Below are positions 1-11,034 of a DNA stretch of 64,000 nucleotides, one piece after another. Each line of letters opens with the position of its first letter. The first letter of the stretch is position 1. Source of the stretch: Agrypnia vestita (Eukaryota > Arthropoda > Insecta > Trichoptera > Phryganeidae); assembly GCA_016648135.1 (NCBI GenBank), contig JADDOH010023082.1, positions 1 through 64,000 of the forward strand. The letters run 5' to 3'. The notes below the pieces were generated by a model. The model had not been told where the DNA came from. It saw only the letters and a list, made by a program, of their open reading frames with translations, and made no database searches. A program made the translations under genes and the position numbers.

Positions 1-835
1 AACACTAGGAGTGTACCATTGTAAGGGAAGCAAGGAGGATAACACAGTGGGGGAAGGGGCGTCTTATGGATTATTGATAACAGAATGGCTCTTGAGTGGT
101 TAGCAGACACAATGATGAGATTACTGAGGCATTCAATCGATTATGAAGAATCGAACCTTTTCAATCAATTGAATAAATTAGATACAGTCCCTTTTGCTTT
201 CAAATCTTATATTTATATTAGTTGTACACTTTTCATTTGAATGACAGGCAGATGGTTTACAGTAGCTTTAAATACGCAAAGAAGGTTCCATTGAAGGAGA
301 ATTCAACCCTAGTAGAAATATAGTACTCGGAGAAAGGAAAGAACAACGATTAATTTTAAAAGAAAATTTTAGAAACTCTTGATAAGTATCACGAGATATA
401 ATATCCTATTGGGTTATTTAGCAGATAGGCTTGGTCTGATAGATCATTCCTCTCTCTAAATAAGGGGGAAGCTGTGATGGTCGACATAGAGATAGATTTA
501 ATAAATTTAGAAAATCTTAAAATAATAATATTCAAAAAAGTAAAGTATGGACATCAAAAATATATTTCTTCTGTTTGGAATCGTTTAAAAGTAAAAGCCT
601 GATATATTTCTTCTTAAGATTCTATGTATTACAAGAGGCTAACAAAATATTGAATATTCAGCTATAAAAGTAATATTTCTTAGATCTTTATTATACCATA
701 GATATAATTCTGTGTTAAATTAATATCGTTTGCCAATCCTAATAGACTCGACCTTGTGAGTAGGTGCGAACGAGCCTTTATTATTTATGAATCAGAACAG
801 TAAGTCTCGCGTGTAGCGGGTACTTAACTATTATT
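1..835. other. AT-rich non-coding stretch
   Basis: No reading frame, RNA gene or repeat copy was recognised here. The DNA is AT-rich with scattered A/T runs. Confidence 0.6.
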
Positions 836-1200
836 TTAACGAAACGGACCAATCACAGGCGCGCTTTGCCTTCGACGGGTTGAGCCGGAGGCGGCCGTCC
901 TGTTGACTGAATCCGGCCAATGGCGAGCGCCGGCGGTGAGGTCATCGCTCATAGGATGAGTCACTGCACTAGCGTGGATTTCGAAGATATGGTGCAATCG
1001 AGAGTATAAAAGGAGCGAACACGAGATACTCAAGCCCTTCAGTTCGAGACCAGACTTGCGAGCGGGAGCGCTGCCCAACAGACTACCGACGGAGCCCTGA
1101 GTTCCAGAACAGCATTTGCGGACGGAGTTGCTGCCCGGACGTATGGAGGAATCTACCATTCATCAGTAGCAGAGAGGATCATACCGCCACTGTGTAACAG
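836..1200 (+). promoter_or_regulatory. RNA polymerase II promoter block, probably LTR-derived
   Basis: A compact GC-richer block carries two CCAAT words (849-853, 917-921), an AP-1 word TGAGTCA (957-963), a TATA box TATAAAAG (1005-1012) and an initiator-like TCAGTT (1039-1044) about 35 bp downstream. After the start lies a 44 bp unit repeated at 1033-1076 and 1093-1136 with about ten differences. No long reading frame follows, which fits an old LTR promoter and leader better than a host gene, but a host promoter with a spliced first exon cannot be excluded. Confidence 0.5.
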
Positions 1201-1589
1201 CTAAGGAACACATTTATATTATCTATCGATTAATTATTTTCACTATCGAAATGTATTTATTTTGGGAATATTTGAGTTCGGAATAATTGTGTAATTAAAT
1301 ATCACGATTGCTTGTGTGATATTGGTTCAAATTGTACAAGGATTCCGTTCCAAACGGGTGTATTTTTATGCAAAGCGAATTTCATACCGTTTATGCTAAA
1401 ATTTGAATACACGGATTTCTATATGAATTACTTAGTAGCATTATAATAATTACTGTATTGCATAAGTATTGCGCAATCCGGTCTTCAGTTAACTCTTTAT
1501 GATTTGAGTACCTCGGTACATCTAGCTTAACAAGTAGCTTCAGAATGACAAGTAAAGGACAGAATGGGGAAGTCTAACTAAAGATTGGG

Positions 1590-1900
1590 GATATCTGGTT
1601 TGTGTTAGCCTAGCTGGCTGAGGGGTGGATGATTGCCGGCACTTGGGCGTGGAACCCGCACAAGCCCCTGCAGGGCCCCTTAAAGGCGGGGTCCTCCTTG
1701 TTGCTCGGGGTCGTCAATAAACCGACCACCTAACCTCATCTGGCGCAAACTACTTAAACCAACAAAAAGGTTCCCTTTGTCTTTGGAAGGATGTCCATGC
1801 TTGAATGCTGTAAAATCTTGATAGAAAACGTTAACTTCTATTTCGTCCTCTGTAAGAAAGACAGGGCCAGAATAAATATAAAAATCATTCACTCATATGG
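1590..1900 (-). other. Unrecognised GC-richer segment with short minus-strand frame
   Basis: A minus-strand frame of 70 codons (1892 to 1680) has a protein-like composition, but I do not recognise the family. It follows the promoter block and precedes the hairpin row, so it may be internal sequence of the same decayed retroelement. That link is inference only. Confidence 0.2.
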
Positions 1901-2071
1901 ATTAGCTAGGATATTATAAATATGTTACTAACACTCTAACATTTGTCCAAAGTAAATGTTGCAAGATGCAGAATCGTGGGACGCCGCTCTGAAAAGGCAT
2001 AATGAGATTGCACAATAATTTGTAACATCGCTGACTATGCCCGCAAAGGAGGCTAATGTCGTCATCAATTA

Positions 2072-2228
2072 GTACCAAAAGAGTACGTGATTCTTCAAAC
2101 ACCGGCCTAAAAGAAAGGCGCCTCAAGACAACACCCATCATCAGAAACTCGTACCAAAAGAGTACGAACATCTCAATCATAAGCCTAAAAGAGAGGCGTC
2201 ACAGGATCACATCTCGTAAAGAAGAGAT
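2072..2228 (+). other. Row of five short hairpins with AAAGA loops
   Basis: Five small inverted repeats follow each other: GTAC-CAAAAGA-GTAC (2072-2086), GCCT-AAAAGAA-AGGC (2105-2119), CGTAC-CAAAAGA-GTACG (2150-2166), GCCT-AAAAGAG-AGGC (2183-2197) and ATCTC-GTAAAGAA-GAGAT (2211-2228). Stems differ in sequence while every loop is 7-8 nt and contains AAAGA. That pattern suggests RNA structure under constraint. No known family was recognised. A plus-strand frame of 73 codons (2056-2277) runs across it and may be incidental. Confidence 0.55.
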
Positions 2229-2344
2229 AGAGTCTCGGGATGCAGTAAGTTCCGGAGGAACAAGGGGGGCCGTTTAGTCACGTAGGAAGTCGGCCACCGG
2301 GTTTAGGCGGGCGCGGAGCCTCTACCCCTCTCAGCAGAGATGCT

Positions 2345-4130
2345 GAGGGTTTAAAAAACCAAAATTTAACATTCAAAGAAACTATTATTTCATATAAACT
2401 CACGGGCTGTTGTAGAATCCTTTCGAACAAACCATCCCCGAGACCTTATCTACTTATTTATAAAGAAGTTTCGTTTCAAAATTGTCTTATTTCGTAGATA
2501 GCAAATATATGTATTATTTTCCCCAGGAATTAATATGAACAGGTTCATACACGTCTAAGACGACACCATTCAAGGTAAGAATATGTTAATATAAAGTGTT
2601 TAAAATTATTAGTTTCAGTGTTATTTAATATGTGAATTTCTCCTCTTTATGCCGTTCGATTGATTTTATTGGGTTGTTTCCAAACGGATATGTTTTATTT
2701 CTAATACACGAATTCTTCTGGTGAACGTATTTTATTGTAACATAAATGTATAGATTATTAGGTTCGTTAGATGTTTTTATTACGTAATATTATGCAATTG
2801 TTTCCACACTGCTCCTATAAAAGAATTTGAAGTTATTACGATACACAACGGGGTCCTTCATCCATTAGACGAATCATGTGCCAATTCAACGACGTATTAC
2901 GAATAGTATATATTGTATTTATCGAGATTTAGTCGCATTTATTATTCCTAGTGAGGTTTTAGTATTGGTTCCAGGCGCCATTATGAGGCGGAAATAGTTC
3001 ATATTCATAGCCCGACTGCAATAGGTATTTTTGTCGCGTAAGAGGTAGCACTTTTAGAAATATAACTATGTTTTATGTTTAGTCCCTGACGGACAGGATG
3101 GTATAGCTGTGGCTATTTAGGTAATATACTTAGTAAATGCAAAGGGCATTAGGTATTTTCAATATAGTATGCGAACCCAAGATGTTAGAAATATTTTAGT
3201 TAATATTTTTAGTTAATTTTGCATTCAAAAGCGCAAGTTTCACAGAATAATTATTTCCAGTTAATAATATATATTTTAGTTAAATGTATAGTTAGCACAG
3301 GCAGAGTATTAATATTGTATAGAATACATTATTTATAATATTTCAAGAAGGTATAATATTTTATTCAGCGTTCCTTTTATAGTTACAGCGTATCTGTCGA
3401 CCTCAGCCGTTGCCACCCGCGCCATACAACTATTTTCGCTAACATCATACGGCAAATGACTTTATTCATTGCAATGAAATTTATATTATTTAAAAATTAT
3501 TTTCAGTTAATACGTATTTTTAGTTAATTTATCGTATAGAATAATTTCTGATAGTATAGAACATTATTTCATATGAAAAGTTGAATTTTAGTAGTAGTAA
3601 TATTTCTGTATTGAATATTTAAGTTTTATCAACTGTATCGCTACATCATATGGTTGAAGTCGACCGGTTGCAACCTGTCGCTCAATCGCGCGCGCTCACA
3701 TATAAGAATAATGAAATATTTGATAATCCAATATATTGTATTTTGAACGCGACGGTTTGCTACTTACTAACCTTCATTATTTAGTAGGACCCACATTAGG
3801 GTCATCTTACATCGTTAGCCGTGAAAAGAATATGATTTACATTGATTTGCAATGGAATGATTTGTATTATAGATTTGCTTCGCCTTATATATTCAACACA
3901 CACCCCATGGGATGTCTAACTCTGGTGCCGGACCAGGAGCTATACTAAATTATTATTAAATGTATCAAGGCCCGATGCCCCTACTATCTACCTGGATCAT
4001 CACAGTGCTTACCGTGACCAGGAGAACGATTTATATTGAAATACAATAAAATGCTTTATAATATTAATTGAACATCATTTCGACATTAAATACAGTCCGC
4101 TCGATTTGATTAGGATCCCCACTATATACC
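2345..4130. other. AT-rich non-coding stretch with weak internal duplication
   Basis: No gene was recognised. Part of 2650-2780 weakly resembles 1345-1470 (shared words around TTCCAAACGG and AATACACG). The segments near 3230-3310 and 3480-3560 share repeated words such as ttagttaat. A 70-codon frame at 3736-3948 is unrecognised and probably chance. Confidence 0.4.
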
Positions 4131-4136
4131 AGGGTC

Positions 4137-4700
4137 ATCTCAGCGGTTTTATCCATTTTATCAAAGATATTGGAAAACCTTAGTTGTTCAAGATTAAGTT
4201 GTCCTATCGCCGCACTATTTAAAGGTGGTCAGCATGGATTTTTAACAAAGAGGCCGACAACAACGAATCGTCTTACCGTATCTCTTTATATAGCCCCTAT
4301 GATTGGATGCTTCGGGCCAGACTTATGTTATATACACAGATTTCTCAAAGGTATTCGACCAAGTTGATATACTTTTAAGGAAGATGCACGCGTTATGCTT
4401 GAAAGACAGATTACAGTGTGTATCTATGAAAGGAAAATGTTCAAAAGTCTTCCCAGCATAATCAGGAATTCAACAAGGATCAACCCTTGGTCCCTTACTG
4501 TTCTTGATTATGATAGACAATACACAAGACAGGACATAAAAAGGAAAATGTGTGCTTTTTGCGGATGATCAGAAAATTTATTTTAAAGTTACGAGATAAT
4601 GTGAATGTATTAAATTACAAAAAGTGTGGATTGGACTGATATTTCAAAAATTATACAACAAATTGTTAAAATTTTGCACACATCTTAATAATAAATTTAT
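4137..4700 (+). pseudogene. Non-LTR reverse transcriptase fragment, Jockey/CR1-like
   Basis: In-frame and frame-shifted pieces give the order of motifs of a non-LTR retrotransposon reverse transcriptase: QHGFLTKR followed by TTTN (4227-4270), IYTDFSKVFDQVD (about 4331-4370) with the first catalytic aspartate, SGIQQGSTLGPLLF (4462-4505), and LFADD (about 4554-4569), which replaces the usual YADD catalytic box. Stops and frameshifts separate the motifs, so it is dead. Only the palm region remains, without endonuclease or poly(A)/tail. The clade is judged from the FSKAFD-type and GIPQGS-type wording. Confidence 0.8.
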
Positions 4701-5285
4701 CTACGATGTAACGTATGATTTTTTTTAAAAATGAGCCGTTTGCATATTAATGTTTTTTTAATTATTTTTAAGATTATTGTCGGATTGATCTTTTTTACAA
4801 AATGTTCTATTTTTTCTATACGCATCATCACAGATATGACACCATTTAACATTAAAGTAATTAACTTTTTTCACTCCACTCAAACCCTGATCATCTCGCT
4901 CTTCACGAAGAATGAGCGGGACAGCACATAACTCCGACACTTTTCCGAAATTTTCAAAAATTTTTGTTACTGAAAAATATTTACCAATGTTAGTCGTAAA
5001 GAATGATAAGAAAATGAATTTTATATGTGAATTGTAAGGTCATTTTTTTATTAATCTGAATGTATTTTTGGTGCCTCAGGGTGATGTAACCCATTAAGGT
5101 ATAATTTATATCTAAACATAATAATTTCGTTGATATCGGTCCGTTACGTCCGCAACTTGCTGAAATTGCTACATTAGATAATTAGAGTGTGCCACAAAAT
5201 CAGCGCGCAGCTCAAGTTAAACGTAAGGGTCGTTATTAATTATTATTATGTACCATGATTTTCTAAGATTTTTTATTTTTTTTTA
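4700..5285. other. AT-rich non-coding stretch
   Basis: No gene or repeat copy was recognised. Overlapping 60-66 codon frames on both strands at 4731-4940 are low complexity and unsupported. Confidence 0.5.
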
Positions 5286-5289
5286 TTTA

Positions 5290-5615
5290 TTCTAGTAGGA
5301 GCTTACAAGCATGAAAATGTTTTACAAAGAAAAAGATTAAAGCGTTTTCATAATATCTGCTCCATACATATATTAATCGCTTACAATAATTTGTATAAAA
5401 TTACTTACTTAAAGTTGATGATTGTGTGTGTGTGTGTATTTGCATTGTACGTTGGTTTAAAGCCTGCGAAATCATTATTTTAAATTTTTGCTTAAGAATA
5501 TGCTTTGTGTCTGCGAATAAGTCTATGCCAAGGGAATTCTCGTATTTCAAGAATAAGTTTATGATCCTACTGATAACCGAGTTTTTTGCGGCCTGAGTTT
5601 TATGATTTTTCACAA
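5290..5615 (+). repeat. Repeat family V, copy 1 (short TG tract inside)
   Basis: This copy is similar, in the same orientation, to 59478-59880. Shared landmarks in order are ATGAAAATGTTTTACAAA, a taatcgcttaca block, a TG microsatellite, tttttgcttaagaat and atgccaag then gaaattctcgtatt. Here the TG tract is only about 14 bp (5425-5438). Class of element unknown. Confidence 0.65.
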
Positions 5616-5619
5616 ATTA

Positions 5620-6480
5620 AAATAGAAATAAGTGTATGTTTAATAATATTAATAAACACATTTTAATAACCATTAAGCGTTATTTTGTGAAAGCTATGTT
5701 ACGGATTCACTTTGATGGTCAAGGCTCAAATGTGCTCAAGTCCATGAGCTCGGTTTAATATTATCATGTTCCGGGTATCCGGCTCAGCTTTGTGCTCCAT
5801 GTATGCTACAAGAGGATCGGATATCGGCTGGACTTTATGGATAGTCACAGCTTCTCAAACCAGGAGCTACAGAATCTAAACTTCTTCAAAAAGTGAAATA
5901 CACATAATCAAGTTCGTAATCTTTTTTAAAGCCTTTATTACTTCACAGCCGGTTTTGATTTCCTATGGAAAAATTTTGGATGTGAAAATAAAAACACTTA
6001 CTGTCATTCAATCGAGCTGAAATTTTGCACATTGACTTGACATCATCGTCAATGCATTCTTACACACAAGAAAATGCAAATTTATCTCATATGTTCGGGG
6101 AAGTTTCTTCATTCTGGTTTATTTATTATTTTATAACGTTTACTATTTTAAAATTTATTATTTTAAACATATTCACTATTTAAAATTATTTAAATTATTT
6201 TAACACTTTAAAGTTTACGTCTAATTTATTTATCTCTTTATAACGGCAATAAAACAATAGATGGTTGTTATTCTGAGAAAACAATTTATTTAATAATTAT
6301 TATTATTTTATAGATGACTTTTTATATTTAATTTTTATGTGTAAATTTTTAAACCATTATATATCAATAGGTTTGTGATTATAAACTTAGATATTCACAT
6401 AATTATCTAAAAACTAAACTTTTTATAAGGGTACAGTGTATATCTGAATGTACGTACAAAAGCATAGTTTTAAAAAATGT
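5620..6480. other. AT-rich non-coding stretch
   Basis: Apart from a GC-richer patch at about 5700-5880 with no recognisable frame, nothing is seen. Confidence 0.5.
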
Positions 6481-6483
6481 GTT

Positions 6484-6595
6484 AGCTCTATAACCCCTGG
6501 TGGGTCTTGACCTCCTCAAGAGTCTTCCTCCATTCATATCGGTCTTGTTCCAGCTCTCTTCAGTTCTGTATCTCCAAAACACTTTGGGACTTCGG
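6484..6595 (-). mobile_element. LINE family C 3' end (truncated)
   Basis: Read on the minus strand, this encodes the C-terminal signature of a non-LTR retrotransposon polyprotein: NWRELEQDRYEWRK, then EEVKTHQGL and a stop. The same ending occurs at 56876-57118 on the plus strand. Only the last ~35 codons survive, typical of a 5'-truncated insertion. Confidence 0.75.
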
Positions 6596-6629
6596 TGCTT
6601 GTTGTTCAGTTATTATATCTAAGTGACCT

Positions 6630-6742
6630 GTGGCTTTTTATTAGTCGATTTGACTAACAAGTAATTTGTCTATCGAAATTGGCGCCACTTACCAGCGTAA
6701 GGTAACCGTCCCTTGATTGATTTGATACGGGGAATCAACGAC
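6630..6742 (-). mobile_element. MITE family Q, partial copy
   Basis: It contains the palindromic end word TTAGTCGATTTGACTAA and an adjacent stretch matching, in reverse, 25150-25230 (a GTAAGTGGCG block). The other end is missing. Confidence 0.6.
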
Positions 6743-7005
6743 ATCAAATACATGAACAATTATCAATAAATTATAAATTACCAACAAAATATAATCATCA
6801 ATTAAAATATTTCAAATAATTTTCGATAAAAATAAAAATAATTTATATTTTGTAAACAAAAAATAATAATGGTATATTTAGAATAAGTTTTTTTTGGTTT
6901 ATAATATAATTTTTGTGTTAATCATAAGTTTTTTATTACCCTGGCGAAGAAAATAATATATTACCAAAATCGGTTGGTTAAAAATATAAACTCAAATGAT
7001 TATAT

Positions 7006-7224
7006 GTGGGGTATTAAAGCAAAAGGCAAACAATATCCAAAAATTAAAAAGGCACTGCTTATTTCCAATTAATAATGTAGTATTCTAAATGAAATATAGA
7101 TTTTACGTATCTATATCCCTTACAAAATCATGTTTCCTATAAAGTCTCGAATTCGTTACATTATAAATTAGTCATTCTCGTTGACGGTATTTTTTTTTCA
7201 TATTGCTGCCTTTGCTTTATAAAC
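7006..7224. mobile_element. MITE family N, shortened copy
   Basis: The left end GTGGGGTATTAAAGCAAAAG is mirrored at the right end (a tattgctgcctttgctttat stretch), matching the 27 bp terminal repeats of the longer copy at 36224-36661. The right half before the terminus also matches 36540-36650. The GC-richer middle of the long copy is absent here. Confidence 0.65.
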
Positions 7225-7697
7225 AATTTTAATCATAAAAATTCTACGGTGCATATAAAAAACTATTTTAAAATTGCCTTCGGTAAAACAGTTTAAGAAG
7301 CTGTGAGCTATAGCGTAACAGTCTTGTGTAGGACCACAAGGCGTAATGGATACGGAGAATATTAAGGGATGCGTGCTCTGAAGCGCTCCGCTGGCTGCCA
7401 GACTGATGTAATAATTTTATGATTGCACCCTTACGTAAGTACAGAACCCTTACATACTATACACAACCAGCCTCGCATTTTCTCTGTACAAGGCAAATAC
7501 AATATAACATATATTTTTTGGTAAAGATGTCAGTTTCCATCGACAGGTGTCGTGATACACAAATATCTAAAAATTTCAAAGGTTTATATGAGTACTTGGC
7601 TTTACTATCCAACTTCGTCCGTGATTTGAGGCTGGAAAATATTAAATACTTGCATGACAGAAAAAAATCCTTTTATTAATATTTAGAAAAATATATG

Positions 7698-7735
7698 TAC
7701 ATGGAATACGTGTCATATTAATATTCCTACTGTGA
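7698..7735 (-). mobile_element. SINE2 fragment, left part
   Basis: It matches the reverse complement of the 3' body of SINE2 (52909-53104) up to the word TACT. The match resumes at about 8018, so an insertion of about 280 bp seems to split this SINE. Confidence 0.45.
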
Positions 7736-7885
7736 TGTTCTTGTTCTTAACGTTAGGAGGAGAACTTTGTAGGTACTTGGGAATCCAGAGAGACTTGCTG
7801 TTCCGCTTAGATATTTTATTAGTTTGTACAAAAAATTAACGGTATTATTATTAATAAAATATTACGGTATTCAGATACATAATAA

Positions 7886-8002
7886 GTTGTCACCGACGTG
7901 GTATCTGAGTGGTAAGAGGACGCGTGAAAATGGCGCCTCTTAATTTATACCCATTCGCTCTCTCATACTGTCCGTCTCTCTTTTTCATTCAGACAGACGT
8001 TC
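7886..8002. mobile_element. Internal piece of MITE family N
   Basis: This GC-richer stretch aligns with 36385-36492 inside the long family N copy (shared words ttcgctctctc and ccgtctgtc). No terminal repeats are seen here. It lies within the DNA that splits the SINE2 copy. Confidence 0.5.
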
Positions 8003-8015
8003 ATCCGGAATAATT

Positions 8016-8062
8016 GTTATTTTCAAACTAAGCTAAACTGTGGTATGAAAAATAGAAAAATA
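8016..8062 (-). mobile_element. SINE2 fragment, right part
   Basis: ATTTTCAAACTAAGCTAA and the following bases continue the SINE2 match that stops at 7735. Confidence 0.45.
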
Positions 8063-8069
8063 TGCAAGT

Positions 8070-8735
8070 GCATGTGGCCAGTACATTGAAAATTGAAAAA
8101 AAGGAAATAAATGATTAATTATTAATTGTAGAAATTTTAGTTTATTACGACTTATTTCAAGGTATTGACTGCATACCGCTGCTAACTTGCTGATCTCGAA
8201 CGAGGCTCAAACTTGCAATGACAGTATCACTAGGTAAATATCCACTTAAACAAAAATCTACTCTATACAAATCAAGTCATCGCATACATTATTCAAAGTG
8301 AGTCTGAATACATTCTAATTTTCTGAAAATCTTTCTAATTATTTAAGAAATGTATTTTCTTGTTGAAAAAAGGAACAAACAATGCAGAGACTTATTTTTG
8401 ACAAATAATTTGACGCTTTTAATATTTTAATTCTTATCTCGCGATGGAAATGATATTGCAAGCTGAAAATGAGTGCGTTGATCTAGAAATTTCAGACATA
8501 ATCGTTTGAGAGTGTTTGAAGGAATCAGAGACAGAACTTACTGACATTAATTTATGTCTTGAGGTTAACATCTTCTACCTAGGTTGAAACTTACCTTGAA
8601 TAGAAACAAACTTTTTTATCTAAAAAAATTTCATTTTCTTAATATTTTAAAAGTGAAAAAATAAATCATTAAAAAATTAAAAATTAAGATAAAAGTTATT
8701 TAAAAAAATCACTCAATATATCTTCCGAGATGAAA
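8070..8735. other. AT-rich non-coding stretch
   Basis: Nothing recognised; A/T runs dominate towards the right end. Confidence 0.5.
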
Positions 8736-9030
8736 TCATTGTGGATGGTAGCAGGCAAGACTTTGAGGGATGTGAGGAATACCAAAATAAGAAAGATGTG
8801 AGGCTGAAGACATTGTACGATGGAGTAGACAGCGAAGGAGGGACTGGTATGGTCATGTCCGGAGAATGGACAGCATCAGACTCACTTATATCGCACTACA
8901 TAGTCAGGCACACGGAATCTGTCCTCGCGGAAGACTTCCCAAAAGATGGCTGGGGGTCCACCTCAAGGAGGCGCTATCCTCTGGAGAACAGACCACATGG
9001 GTTTATTAAAAGAAGAAAAAAATATTTTTA
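8736..9030 (+). mobile_element. LINE family E C-terminal remnant with GAA-rich tail
   Basis: With one or two frame changes the plus strand reads the C-terminal region typical of non-LTR polyproteins: RRRDWYGHVRRMDS, then RGRLPKRWLG and HLKEAL. It ends in a GAA/A-rich tail (9010-9030). The open frame in another register at 8741-9031 is a shadow of this degenerate coding sequence. Confidence 0.65.
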
Positions 9031-9036
9031 ATTATT

Positions 9037-9565
9037 GTATTGTGTTTGTGGTGGCCCGAGACACATATACACATACACCCGTGTAATGAGTTACCACAGA
9101 TGCTGACATCGAGTACGGCAGGCCGTCGCCCTCGATACAGAGGTTGAGGCAAGATCGCTGAGCAAGGCAAATGTAAGCCGGACCAACGACCGAGTACAAA
9201 GGCGAGGTATAGCAGAGGGCATGGACTATCGGAGTGACGAAACGCACCTCGCTGATCTAAGCTAAATACCCACACGCGCGGCCGAGTAAAGAGGAAATCA
9301 TAACACCCCCGATTCCTTTGTTCTGAATGACTATATAAGCACGCGCCCGCAGAACAAATCATCTCACTCCAGCGGGGCTTCTCGGATACAGCGGAAGCCC
9401 TCGCCGTCATACCTTCGAACGTCACGCTTTCACTTGTAACCTTTGTACACTACTGTATTCTTTATAACTTGTGTTTTGTAATCAAATAAATTCTGTCAAA
9501 CCATCGCGACTTTTACATCATCAACCGCAGCAGAGATCTCCGACTCTACAAACGGAGTGGTGACC
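9037..9565 (+). mobile_element. Probable solo LTR with promoter and leader start
   Basis: A GC-rich block begins TGT (9041), has a TATA box TATATAAG (9333-9340), a cap-site-like TCACT about 30 bp downstream, and a poly(A) signal AATAAA (9485-9490). It reaches ACA at 9517 or 9550. TGGTGACC at 9558-9565 resembles the start of an insect LTR element leader. No gag-pol follows. The direct repeat GTTTATTAAA(A/G)GAAGAA at 9001-9016 and 9614-9629 brackets the block and suggests that it interrupted the tail of LINE E, although two independent LINE tails could give the same picture. Confidence 0.5.
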
Positions 9566-9639
9566 TTTGAGTTCAACTCTATCCAAAACCGGAGGACTCA
9601 TCCACCTCCAAAAGTTTATTAAAGGAAGAAGAAAAGACT

Positions 9640-10955
9640 TAAGATTTGTTTAACAACGCTGCGCATACAAATGCCTAGACTTAATGGGAGGGTCATATGC
9701 ATTCAAGTGCAAATAATATATTTGCAAGGATCTCACAGTCGGGCAATCACGTGACCAACCCCCGGGGTCGTATTCGTCGGAAGTGCTTCAGCAAATGTAC
9801 ATAAAAAAATCATCAATGTTCACTTACAAGGATTTATTTACGCAGACATCGATTAGCCTCCCCTAAGAGAAACGCCGATCCAAATCCGAAAGTGCCAAAT
9901 CCAAAATGGACACTTCCAGATAAATAATGAGCTTACTCCAGCGCAGCACCCTACAAAAGAAACTGCAATTCTGAATTGCATCTAATGCGCTTTGCACAAA
10001 GAGAGAGAAATTTTTGTTTTTAAGTGAAAATGGTTTTCATCTCAGAGCTTCAATTAGTAATCGCTTATACATTATATACGACACAAAATTATACAGTTTA
10101 TTGGTAAAATTGTTAACTGCAGGTGCACCAGTATCCAACTGGAATAAAAATTTCATTTTATTTAATATACATCATTTTTTACACTTCTATATAGATTTTT
10201 TTGCAAAAAATATTCATATTCTTATATTTGCTGTTGTATTTAAAATTTGTAATAGTTTTCTGAATATGTTCATAAAATCAAATAAATAAATAAATTTTAT
10301 ATACTAAATTGTCTTCATATTTCTAGCAAGGTTTACTAATCTCGGCTCAAGTACACTCTAGTGAGATGAGTAGTTGACTTTCTAATATGAATACATTTAA
10401 ATTCACGATAAATAAAAATATGAATTTTGCGGCATACGTAAATCCAAAAGTCATTATTTATTTTAGTTGCATTGGTACACTTGTCCCTGAAGTATCTTGA
10501 TACTTACCACCGTATTGAGAATAAGTTCTCGAAGTTCGTTGATATTTTTCGTTGTAGGAACGTACTTGAACTAAATAATTACTTAGAATATGCCAGTAAA
10601 ATTGAGTAGGTACATGGAATATTTTTTTATTGAATTAGTACCGCCCTGAATTTGCTTAATAATTAATTTTATTACTTTTTCGTTTATTTTTAAAAAACGT
10701 ATTTTATGTTAGGTGTGTATAAAACTCTTTCACTTTATATAATATAGTAGAAATTGTTTATTTATTCTTATCAATGCCCTAGTGGCATTAATAATAATAA
10801 ATAATAGCAATAACTAGTCAGAATTTTCAAACCACTTTACGAAACAAACCATTCTTTTGATATTAACAAGGGTACACAAATTTTACATATATACCTACAA
10901 ATAATATAGGATTACAATACGATAAACAAGAAAATTTTTTAATAGAAAATTAAAT
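9640..10955. other. AT-rich non-coding stretch
   Basis: No gene recognised. A 91-codon frame at 10014-10289 is low-complexity (F, I, K rich) and unsupported. Confidence 0.5.
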
Positions 10956-10957
10956 AT

Positions 10958-11030
10958 GAAATTACTAGGTCCTTTTTGCAAATAGTTGACTTTTAAATTA
11001 ATTTCCATAAAAGTTCCAAATTAGACAGTA
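10958..11030 (+). mobile_element. Fragment of Penelope-type terminal repeat
   Basis: TAGGTCCTTTTTGCAAATAG with its flanks is nearly identical to 63490-63545, the centre of the inverted repeat beside the GIY-YIG remnant. No coding part remains. Confidence 0.5.
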
Positions 11031-11034
11031 CTTT

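Noticed and set aside
836..1159. 107-codon minus frame
   Set aside because: It overlaps the plus-strand promoter block and looks like GC-rich non-coding DNA.
9006..9425. 139-codon minus frame
   Set aside because: It lies antisense in the LTR-like block with TATA and poly(A) signals on the plus strand, so it is most likely a shadow.
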